A stretch of 22,149 bases of DNA from positions 1 to 22,149 of the forward strand of contig CADCVI010000209.1 in assembly GCA_902806105.1 (NCBI GenBank). The letters are read 5' to 3'. Within the stretch, counting starts at the first letter, position 1, and every line of letters starts with the position of its first letter. Below are positions 15,001 through 21,454 of the stretch, piece after piece. Under the pieces are notes generated by a model that was not told the origin of the DNA, did no database searches, and saw only the letters and a program-made list of their open reading frames with translations. The stretch is from an uncultured Rubrobacteraceae bacterium. GTDB taxonomy: Bacteria; Actinomycetota; Rubrobacteria; Rubrobacterales; Rubrobacteraceae. Made by a program: the position numbers and the translations under genes.

Positions 15001-16101
15001 CTATTGACGGACCAGCTTCCGGCCCTTCTCGCGGATGACCTCCAGCATCTCGTCGAAGGAGTCCATGAACTTGGCGACCCCCTCCTCCTCCAGCGTCTCC
15101 GTGACGTCCTTGTAATCCACGCCCGCCTCGGCGAGGAGCCTCGGGAGCCTCTTCGCCTCATCCAGCCCTTCCTTGAGGGTAGGCCGGATCTCGGCGTGGT
15201 CCATGGTCGCTTCTAGCGTCGCCTCGGGCATCGTGTTCACCGTATCCGGGCCGACAAGGTTGTCCACGTAGATCGTGTCCTTGTACTCCGGGTTCTTCGT
15301 GGAGGTCGAGGCCCACAGGGGACGCTGCTTTCTCGCGCCCTTGGACTCAAGAAAGTCCCAGTCGTCGCCGGAGAAGATCTCCTCGAACGCCGCGTACGCG
15401 AGCTTGGCGTTGGCGATGGCGAGCCTGCCCTTGAGGTCGGGACGGCCTACCTCGTCGAGCCTCTTGTCGCCCTCGGAGTCGACGCGCGAGACGAAGAAGC
15501 TCGCCACGCTCGCGACCTTGGATGGGTCGCCGCCCTCGGCAACGAGGCGCTGCAGGCCGCGGATGTACGCCCGCGCGACCGCCTTGTAGCGCTCCAGCGA
15601 GAAGATGAGCGTCACGTTCACGGACTTGCCGCTGCGTATGACTTCCTCTATGGCCGCGAGGCAGGGCTTCGTGGCCGGTATCTTGACCAGCAGGTTGGGC
15701 CTGTCGACCAGACCGTGCAGGCGCATCGCCTCCTCGACGGTCTTCGGGGCGTCGTAGGCTAGGTTGGGCGAGACCTCCAGGGAGACGTAGCCGTCCTTCG
15801 CCGCCGTGCGCTCGTAGACGGGGGCGAGGATGTCGCAGGCATCCTGGATGTCCTTGCGGGCTAGTTCGAGGAAGATCTCCTTCGTGTCGTCCTGGTTTTT
15901 GGAGAGCTCCTCGAGCTGCTCGTCGTAGAGCTCGGACTCGGAGATCGCCTTCTGGAAGATCGAGGGGTTCGAGGTCACCCCCACGACCCCGTCCTCGATC
16001 ATCTTGCTCAGCGCCCCGCCCTCGACGAGATCGTCGCGCGAGATGGAGTCTATCCAGATCCCCTGCCCCAGCTCGGAGGCCTTTTGAAGGTTCGCGTTCA
16101 T
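15001..16101 (-). CDS. tal: Transaldolase (actinobacterial type)
   Basis: This 366-residue protein transfers dihydroxyacetone units between sedoheptulose 7-phosphate/glyceraldehyde 3-phosphate and erythrose 4-phosphate/fructose 6-phosphate. Seen are GQGIWIDSISRDDLVEGG (12-29), GVTSNPSIFQKAI (41-53), GYVSLEVSPNLAYD (104-117), the Schiff-base Lys140 in PNLLVKIPAT (135-144), and SVNVTLIFSLERY. Near the C-terminus LWASTSTKNPEYKDTIYVDN is typical. Length matches the longer transaldolase group, which also forms the N-terminal half of Tal-Pgi fusions. The start is ATG 16101 with GGGAGG about 6 nt upstream; the frame stays open a further 23 codons upstream but without family similarity. Confidence 0.95.
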   Translation of the reverse strand: MNANLQKASELGQGIWIDSISRDDLVEGGALSKMIEDGVVGVTSNPSIFQKAISESELYDEQLEELSKNQDDTKEIFLELARKDIQDACDILAPVYERTAAKDGYVSLEVSPNLAYDAPKTVEEAMRLHGLVDRPNLLVKIPATKPCLAAIEEVIRSGKSVNVTLIFSLERYKAVARAYIRGLQRLVAEGGDPSKVASVASFFVSRVDSEGDKRLDEVGRPDLKGRLAIANAKLAYAAFEEIFSGDDWDFLESKGARKQRPLWASTSTKNPEYKDTIYVDNLVGPDTVNTMPEATLEATMDHAEIRPTLKEGLDEAKRLPRLLAEAGVDYKDVTETLEEEGVAKFMDSFDEMLEVIREKGRKLVRQ

Positions 16102-16120
16102 CTTTTTCCTCCCTCTGTGC

Positions 16121-16148
16121 GGGGCGGAGAGCCCGAGCTCCCCGCCCC
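16121..16148. terminator. Intercistronic hairpin between tkt and tal
   Basis: The arms 16121-16132 and 16137-16148 pair over 12 positions with one mismatch around the loop CCGA. The hairpin sits in the 87-bp tkt-tal gap, just upstream of the tal ribosome-binding site, and has no T-tract. Its likely role is mRNA processing or partial attenuation between tkt and tal. Confidence 0.45.
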
Positions 16149-16188
16149 CTTCGTTCCCACTCCCCGGCAACCTGCCCCTATCGTTACC

Positions 16189-18273
16189 CTACGAATGCCC
16201 CTCCGAAGGGTCGGTATCCGAGACCGCGGGCGTATCACCGTGGTCTTCTTCTATCCGTTCCGAGCGGCCGAGCAGGTCGAGCGCCTCGTTGGCGACGTTC
16301 TCGGGGCTGATGCCGAGCTCCTGCAACAGCTCCTCGCCCGGCGTGGAGGCCCCGTAGCGGTTTATGCCGACGCTCCGGCCGCGGAAGCCGACGTAGCGCT
16401 CCCAGCCCGTCGGCACGCCCGCCTCGACCGAGACGCGCGCCTCGACCGAGGGCGGCAGGACCGAGTCCTTGTAGGCCTGATCCTGCGCGTCGTAGATCTC
16501 CCACGACGGCATGCTCACTACCCTGGCGGAGACGCCCCTGTCTGCGAGCAGCTTCCTCGCCTCAAGCGCCACGGCGACCTCGGAGCCCGAGGCGATCAGG
16601 ATGGTCTCCGGGTCCCCTCCGCCCTCCGCATCCTCACGGATGTAAGCGCCGCGCAGGGCGCCCTCGGCGGGACCGGGGTCGAGAACCGGGACGTTCTGGC
16701 GGGTCAGGAGCAGGGCGACGGGACCGTCGGTGTCGAAGACCGAGCGCCAGGCCATCGAGGTCTCGTTGGCGTCGGCGGGCCGGATGACCGTGAGGTTCGG
16801 GATCGCGCGGAGCGACATGTAGTGTTCGATGGGCTGGTGGGTAGGGCCGTCCTCGCCGAGGCCCACCGAGTCGTGCGTCCAGATCCAGGCGACCTTTATG
16901 CCCATGAGCGCCGAGAGCCGGACCGCCGGGCGCATGTAGTCCGAGAAGATCAGGAACGTCGAGCCGTAGGGCCTGACCATCCCGCCGTGCAGCGCGATGC
17001 CGTTGACGGCCGAGCCCATCGCGTGCTCGCGGATGCCCCAGGCGATGTTCCGCCCGGCGTTGTCCGGGGAGAAGACCCCGCCGTTGGAGAAGGTCGTGTT
17101 GGTGGACCCGACGAGGTCGGCGGCCCCCCCGATCATGGTCGGCGTGTAGTTCTGGAATGCTTCCATCGCAGCCCCGCCGGCCTTCCGAGTCGCCATCTTC
17201 TCCGTCTCGGACGGATCCCACTTCGGCAACATCGCCTCGTAGCCGGGCATGGGCTCCCCGCTCCACGCCTGGTCCCACTCCTCGCCGAGCTCCGGGAACT
17301 CGGAGCGCCACGCGTTAAAGCGCCCGTTCCACTCCTCTTCGAGCTCGCGGCCCCGCCCTTTCTGGTCCATATGCTCATAGACTTCGTCGGGGACGGAGAA
17401 GTGCTCGTCCGGGTCGAGGCCCATCGCCTCCTTGGCGGCGCGGACCTCGTCCTCGCCCAGCGCCGCGCCGTGCGCTGCCGCCGTGTCCATCGCGTTCGGC
17501 GCGGGGTAGGCGATGTGCGAGCGCACTATGACGAGAGACGGGCGCTCTTCCTCAGCGATGGCCTGTTCCGTCGCCTCGGCGAGGGCTTCGAGGTCCTCGG
17601 AGTCCGCGACGTGCAGGACGTGCCAGCCCTGCGCCTCGAAGCGCTTCGCCTTGTCCTCGCGGTCGAAGGAGATGGCGGTCGTACCGTCGATGGTGATGCG
17701 GTTGTCGTCGTAGAAGTAGACGAGCTTGCCGAGGGCGTTCTGACCGGCGAGGGAGGCCGCCTCGTTCGAGACGCCCTCCATGAGATCGCCGTCCGAGCAG
17801 ATGGCGAAGGTACGGTGGTTGACTACCTCGTGGCCGATGCGGTTGTAGCGCTCGGCGAGGAAGCGCTCGGCCATCCCGAAACCGACGCCGTTGGCGAAGC
17901 CCTGACCGAGCGGCCCGGTCGTGGTTTCTATGCCGGGGGTCAGGAAGTGCTCGGGGTGACCGGGCGTTATGGAACCCGACTGGCGGAAGCGCTTGATCTG
18001 CTCCATCGGCAGGTCGTAACCGGTGAGGTGCAACATGGAGTAGTGGAGGATCGAGGCGTGACCCGCCGAGAGGATGAAGCGGTCGCGGTCCGGCCAGTGC
18101 GGGTTCTCGGGGTTGTGGCGCAGGAACCTCGTGAAGATAGTGTATGCAAGCGGGGCCAGCGCCATCGCCGTGCCCGGGTGCCCGTTCCCGGCCTTCTGCA
18201 CCGCGTCCATCGCCAGAGTCCTCACGGCATCTATGGAGCGCCGCGCTACGTTCGCCTGAATCTTGAGGTCCAA
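16189..18273 (-). CDS. tkt: Transketolase
   Basis: This 694-residue thiamine-diphosphate enzyme moves two-carbon ketol units between pentose, tetrose and heptose phosphates. Motifs in order are MDAVQKAGNGHPGTAMALAP (22-41), DRFILSAGHASILHYSMLHL (64-83), TTTGPLGQGFANGVGFGMAE (117-136), the cofactor motif SDGDLMEGVSNEAASLAGQN (160-179), VGSTNTTFS, GIREHAMGSAVNGIALHGGM and SVGLGEDGPTHQPIEH. All are as in classical transketolase; a dihydroxyacetone synthase cannot be strictly excluded by eye. I chose TTG 18273, 4 nt after GGGAGG. A further in-frame TTG at 18291 has no ribosome-binding site. It follows a terminator-like hairpin after rpiB by about 45 nt. Confidence 0.95.
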   Translation of the reverse strand: MDLKIQANVARRSIDAVRTLAMDAVQKAGNGHPGTAMALAPLAYTIFTRFLRHNPENPHWPDRDRFILSAGHASILHYSMLHLTGYDLPMEQIKRFRQSGSITPGHPEHFLTPGIETTTGPLGQGFANGVGFGMAERFLAERYNRIGHEVVNHRTFAICSDGDLMEGVSNEAASLAGQNALGKLVYFYDDNRITIDGTTAISFDREDKAKRFEAQGWHVLHVADSEDLEALAEATEQAIAEEERPSLVIVRSHIAYPAPNAMDTAAAHGAALGEDEVRAAKEAMGLDPDEHFSVPDEVYEHMDQKGRGRELEEEWNGRFNAWRSEFPELGEEWDQAWSGEPMPGYEAMLPKWDPSETEKMATRKAGGAAMEAFQNYTPTMIGGAADLVGSTNTTFSNGGVFSPDNAGRNIAWGIREHAMGSAVNGIALHGGMVRPYGSTFLIFSDYMRPAVRLSALMGIKVAWIWTHDSVGLGEDGPTHQPIEHYMSLRAIPNLTVIRPADANETSMAWRSVFDTDGPVALLLTRQNVPVLDPGPAEGALRGAYIREDAEGGGDPETILIASGSEVAVALEARKLLADRGVSARVVSMPSWEIYDAQDQAYKDSVLPPSVEARVSVEAGVPTGWERYVGFRGRSVGINRYGASTPGEELLQELGISPENVANEALDLLGRSERIEEDHGDTPAVSDTDPSEGHS

Positions 18274-18316
18274 ATTTCCTCCCGATCTCAAATGTTAGTC
18301 CGTACTCCGAAAACCA

Positions 18317-18345
18317 AGGGCCCCCGCGCCAGGCACGGGGGCCCT
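18317..18345 (-). terminator. Terminator-like hairpin after the RpiB-family gene
   Basis: AGGGCCCCCG (18317-18326) and CGGGGGCCCT (18336-18345) form a perfect 10-bp stem with a 9-nt loop, starting 6 nt after the rpiB-like stop. On the minus strand it is followed by TTGGTTTTC. This is the best intrinsic-terminator candidate in the window. It lies only about 45 nt before tkt, so some read-through or a short embedded promoter would be needed for tkt. Confidence 0.65.
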
Positions 18346-18351
18346 CAACCC

Positions 18352-18813
18352 CTAAGAGCTCCGGGCAGCGCCGTGGTAGCGGCGGTCGATCTCCTCCATC
18401 TTCTCGACCTTCTTGGCCGAGGAGCCGCCCGCGAACTCCGAGTCGAGCCACGCATCCAGCACCGTCTTCGCGGCCTCCGGCCCGATCACGCGCTGGCCCA
18501 TCGTCAACACTTGCGCGTTGTTGGACTTGCGTGCGCGCTCCGCCGAGTAGACGTCGTGGCACTGCGCCGCCCGCACCCCGGGGACCTTGTTGGCCGTGAT
18601 GGACATACCCAGGCCCGTGCCGCAGCACAGGATCGCCCGGTCGTGCTCACCGCGGGCGACGGCCTCGGCGACCTCGACGGCGACGTCCGGGTAGTCGGCC
18701 CCCTCCTTGATCCCGTAGTCCTCGACCTCGTAGCCCCTGTCCTTCAGGCGCTCGATGAGCGCGGCCTTGAGCTCCAGGGCCGCGTCGTCGGCGCCTATGC
18801 CGATCTTCTTCAT
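18352..18813 (-). CDS. RpiB/LacAB-family sugar-phosphate isomerase, atypical; possible tetrulose-phosphate isomerase
   Basis: This 153-residue protein begins MKKIGIGADDAALELKAALI and contains AILCCGTGLGMSITANKVPG (60-79), with Cys64 aligning with the catalytic Cys66 of E. coli RpiB. Positions normally conserved for ribose-5-phosphate isomerase are altered. The N-terminal D-H pair is Asp9-Asp10, the R-x-H-N helix reads RKSNNAQVL (Ser97 in place of catalytic His) and the C-terminal GGRHxxR is GGSSAKKV (129-136). The ADD start and SNNAQVL...GQRVIG pattern resembles the RpiB-like erythrulose-4-phosphate isomerases of tetritol catabolism, from memory. Start ATG 18813 has AAGGAGG 8 nt upstream and overlaps the stop of the preceding small ORF (ATGA). 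The longer upstream frame extension shows no similarity. Confidence 0.85.
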   Translation of the reverse strand: MKKIGIGADDAALELKAALIERLKDRGYEVEDYGIKEGADYPDVAVEVAEAVARGEHDRAILCCGTGLGMSITANKVPGVRAAQCHDVYSAERARKSNNAQVLTMGQRVIGPEAAKTVLDAWLDSEFAGGSSAKKVEKMEEIDRRYHGAARSS

Positions 18814-19064
18814 CTCCGTGCCTCCTTCTCGCGTTCGTGTCCAACTATATTCTTCCCGCGCACCGTGATTACAAGCTCGAAGCCTCCCGAGCTTCTCCCG
18901 CGCGCAAGCTCGCACGGATCGCTCACCGCGCCGCGCCCGTAAGCAGCAGGCCGCGGCAGCGATCCGAGGTCCCCGCCGTCCACCTCGACGAGGACCGCCT
19001 CCGGCCCCCGAAACACGGGGTTCCGAACCGGCCCGAAGCGGGTTTCGCCGCTGGCGATCCGCAT
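18810..19064 (-). CDS. Probable small protein (84 aa) between araM-like and rpiB-like genes
   Basis: ATG 19064 shares its A with the TGA stop of the araM-like gene (TGATG). Its own TGA shares ATGA with the rpiB-like start, so it fills the gap exactly. The first 33 or so codons are almost 90% G or C at the third position by hand count, like neighbouring genes; the remainder is lower. It begins MRIASGETRFGPVRNPVFRG and continues PEAVLVEVDGGDLGSLPRPA. The end is GFELVITVRGKNIVGHEREK followed by five residues. I recognise no family and no signal or membrane segment. It has no clear ribosome-binding site of its own, so translation would be coupled. It could instead be an untranslated spacer. Confidence 0.45.
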   Translation of the reverse strand: MRIASGETRFGPVRNPVFRGPEAVLVEVDGGDLGSLPRPAAYGRGAVSDPCELARGRSSGGFELVITVRGKNIVGHEREKEARR

Positions 19065-20431
19065 CAAGCGGACGTCTCTGCCGTCACGCGCGCCCAGAAG
19101 CCACCAGGCGCGAAAAGCTCCTCGACGCACTCGTCCAGGATGCCAACCTCGAGCGCGACGTCGAGGCCGGTGTAGCGCTTGCGGAGCATCTGTGCCCTGC
19201 GGTACGTGGCCTTGAAGTCCTCGGTGCTGAGCCCGATCTCCCCGGGGCTCGTCGGGCACCCGGCGGCCCTCAGCTTCTCCCGCAACTCGTCGGCGGACAT
19301 AAGCTGCGCCTCGACCTTGCCGCGCAGCTCGGGCCATGCGCCGCGCAGCCCTTCGAGCCGTTCCCGGAGCGCGCCGGCATCTACGTACTTGGCCTGGGTC
19401 TCGTTCACGGCGGCCTGCTCCAGCTTCGAGCCCGCGTATGCCTCGCGCACCCCGCGTTCCATCTCTTCCCAGGTCGGCCACTCATCCACCGCCGCGTCGA
19501 CGTCCAGGTTGCCGAGGTCCCGCCTCAGCAAGACCTCGTAGAACGCGGCGATGGCGATGGAGCCCACCCCGACCTTGAAGCCGTGGGAGAGCGGCGGGTC
19601 GAGGTCTCGGCCGAGGCCCTCGCCCTCCCACAGGTGGCTGAACTGGTGCTCTGCGCCGGAGGCGGGGCGGGAAGACTGATGGGACTGCATGGCCAGGCCG
19701 GACATGATCAGGCCCTCCGTCAGCGCATCCATCGCCTCCTCGTCGCCCGCCCGCAGCTCGGCCGGCTTCGCGGTCCACTCGCGCAGCGAATCCTGCACCA
19801 TCGACCAGGCCTTCGGGTCTATGGGCTCGGCCCCGAGAGCGTCGGCGATCAGCCAGTCAGCCCCCGCCGTCACCTTGCCCAGAAGGTCGGCGTACCCGGA
19901 GGCCGTCATCCGCTCGGGGGCGTTGACTAGAATCTCGACGTCCCCGAGGACCACGCGCGGCGCGGGACAGGTCAGCGTCTGCTTCTTGTTGTCCTTCTCG
20001 ATGGACGCCCCGAAGGCCGTGTAGCCGTCCATGGAGGCGGCGGTCGCGACGTTCATATACGGCCGGTCGCACTCGTGTGCCGCCCGCTTGACGATGTCGT
20101 TGAGCGTCCCCGAGCCTACGGCGACGGGAATCGCGTCGTGCTGCCTGAGGGCCTCGACGAGGGTCTCGATGTTCGAGTACCCGGCGTAGAGGGTCGGTTT
20201 GCCAGGGAAGACGTACGGCTGAATGGTCTCGCGCCCCGCCTCTTCGAGGCGCCGCTGCACCTCCTCGCCCGCGACGGCGAACTCGTTCTCGTCGGAGACC
20301 ACGATGGCCCTGCGGTCACCGAAGCCCTTCTCGAAGGCCTCCGCCACCGAGGCGAGCGCCCCGGGGCTGATCATCACTTCCCGCGTGTCCGTAGCGTCGC
20401 GGAGCGCCGCTGCTATACGTTCGTCGTTCAT
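19064..20431 (-). CDS. araM: AraM/EgsA-family sn-glycerol-1-phosphate dehydrogenase homologue
   Basis: This 455-residue member of the iron-alcohol-dehydrogenase-like fold has the NAD-binding GSGTLNDIVKRAAHE (106-120) and NVATAASMDGYTAFGASIEK (127-146). The metal-site residues are Asp182 in GYADLLGKVTAGADWLIAD, His262 in AEHQFSHLWEG and His283 in SHGFKVGVGS. In B. subtilis AraM reduces DHAP to sn-glycerol 1-phosphate. Here the ligands are conserved, so an active dehydrogenase is likely, but the substrate may be a related ketose or polyol phosphate. The C-terminal extension (about 130 residues) is helical and charged. Start ATG 20431 has GGGAGG about 7 nt upstream. It follows an AraL-like gene, the same order as araL-araM in the B. 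subtilis ara operon. Confidence 0.85.
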   Translation of the reverse strand: MNDERIAAALRDATDTREVMISPGALASVAEAFEKGFGDRRAIVVSDENEFAVAGEEVQRRLEEAGRETIQPYVFPGKPTLYAGYSNIETLVEALRQHDAIPVAVGSGTLNDIVKRAAHECDRPYMNVATAASMDGYTAFGASIEKDNKKQTLTCPAPRVVLGDVEILVNAPERMTASGYADLLGKVTAGADWLIADALGAEPIDPKAWSMVQDSLREWTAKPAELRAGDEEAMDALTEGLIMSGLAMQSHQSSRPASGAEHQFSHLWEGEGLGRDLDPPLSHGFKVGVGSIAIAAFYEVLLRRDLGNLDVDAAVDEWPTWEEMERGVREAYAGSKLEQAAVNETQAKYVDAGALRERLEGLRGAWPELRGKVEAQLMSADELREKLRAAGCPTSPGEIGLSTEDFKATYRRAQMLRKRYTGLDVALEVGILDECVEELFAPGGFWARVTAETSA

Positions 20432-20540
20432 TCGCTGCCTCCCGTTCTCGTGCGAGGGTGCGACCGTTCTTCCGTGCCCGCCGCCTCGCACCCCGACGAA
20501 CTGCTCGATCCGCGCGGCTGGCGTTGGCGCACCCGGCGCT

Positions 20541-21419
20541 CTAACCTTCGTCCTCGGTCCAACCGAACTCCTCCCACATCTTCCCGGGGATCAGGCGGTC
20601 GATCCTGTCGAGCACGTAGTCGGGCTTGTTCTCGGTCTCTCCGGCGAGCATCTCGGCGGTGGTCTCCCCCGTCAGCACCACCGCGGACGGCATCCCGGCG
20701 TCGAGCGCCATCCGTATCTCGGTGTAGAGCCTGTCGCCGGCCATCACGCACTCGGAGGCGTCGAGGCCGACCATGCCCATGATGGTTTCCAGCATGATCG
20801 GATCGGGCTTGCCGACGTTGACCCGACACTTCGTCCCCGTACACGCCTCTATGGCCGCGACTATGGAGGCCGCGTCCGGCTCGCCGCGTCCCCCGGGGAA
20901 CGGGCAGTAGCGGTCGGGGTTGGTGGTCACCAGGAAGGCGCGCCCGTGAAACCAGATGGCGTCGAACGCGATCTGGAGCTTCCGGTACTCGAAGGTCCGG
21001 TCGTAGGAGGCGATCACTATGTCTATCTCCTCAGGGTCCTCCGACAGCCTGATGCCGGCCTCCCTTAGGGCCTTCTTCAGCGGCTCCTCGCTAATGGGGA
21101 AGACCGTGGCGTCCGGGTGGTTCTGCAGGAGCCACTGCGTCATCGTGACGACGGTGTTGACGGTCTCCTCCTCGGGCGTGGGCAGCCCGAGCTTCGTGAG
21201 CTTCTCGGAGTACTGCTGGGGGTCCTTCGTGGGGTTGTTCGAGAGGAAGACCACCTTCTTGCCCAGCTCGCGCAGCTTCAGGATCAGGCGCTTCGCCCCC
21301 GGCAGCAGGTCGTCACCGAGGTAGATGGTTCCGTCGAGGTCGAAGATGTAACCCTCGTAGAGCCTATCCGGGGGTTTCCCGATACCGGTGGAAGACCCGT
21401 GCGCGTCCGTGTTCGTCAT
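20541..21419 (-). CDS. HAD-IIA sugar-phosphate phosphatase, AraL/NagD-like
   Basis: This 292-residue HAD subfamily IIA protein carries GYIFDLDGTIYLGDDLLPGA (23-42, nucleophile Asp27), FLSNNPTKDPQQYSEKL (58-74), PEEIDIVIASYDRTFEYRKL (129-148), TTNPDRYCPFPGGRGEPDAA (165-184), VGKPDPIMLE (202-211) and MAGDRLYTEIRMALDAGMPS (226-245). The pattern matches AraL of B. subtilis, a low-specificity phosphatase for sugar phosphates including xylulose 5-phosphate and glycerol 3-phosphate. It may drain toxic or excess phosphosugars in this pathway. ATG 21419 has AAGGGG about 4 nt upstream. It follows dhaKL by 35 nt and precedes araM by 110 nt. Confidence 0.85.
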   Translation of the reverse strand: MTNTDAHGSSTGIGKPPDRLYEGYIFDLDGTIYLGDDLLPGAKRLILKLRELGKKVVFLSNNPTKDPQQYSEKLTKLGLPTPEEETVNTVVTMTQWLLQNHPDATVFPISEEPLKKALREAGIRLSEDPEEIDIVIASYDRTFEYRKLQIAFDAIWFHGRAFLVTTNPDRYCPFPGGRGEPDAASIVAAIEACTGTKCRVNVGKPDPIMLETIMGMVGLDASECVMAGDRLYTEIRMALDAGMPSAVVLTGETTAEMLAGETENKPDYVLDRIDRLIPGKMWEEFGWTEDEG

Positions 21420-21434
21420 CTCTCCCCTTCTTAC

Positions 21435-21452
21435 GAGCGCGAGCTCGCGCTC
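21435..21452. terminator. Palindrome between the DhaL-domain gene and the AraL-like gene
   Basis: GAGCGCGAGCTCGCGCTC is an 18-bp perfect palindrome starting 2 nt after the kinase stop and ending about 15 nt before the araL-like start. It has no T-tract. It probably folds as a small hairpin that affects stability or coupling between the two genes. Confidence 0.4.
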
Positions 21453-21454
21453 CT

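Noticed and set aside
16189..18273. Transketolase as a dihydroxyacetone synthase for formaldehyde assimilation with the DHA kinase
   Set aside because: All motifs look like ordinary transketolase, and no methanol or formaldehyde gene is nearby. It remains possible only if specificity residues say so.
16084..18942. Open plus-strand frame of 952 codons opposite tkt and the rpiB-like gene
   Set aside because: It mirrors a strongly conserved transketolase, has no domain signature and no ribosome-binding site. It is a by-product of few stop codons at high GC.
18816..19481. Long upstream extension of the small-ORF frame across the araM-like gene
   Set aside because: The part upstream of 19064 is Arg/Gly-rich out-of-frame translation of the araM-like gene; only the portion after 19064 is plausible.
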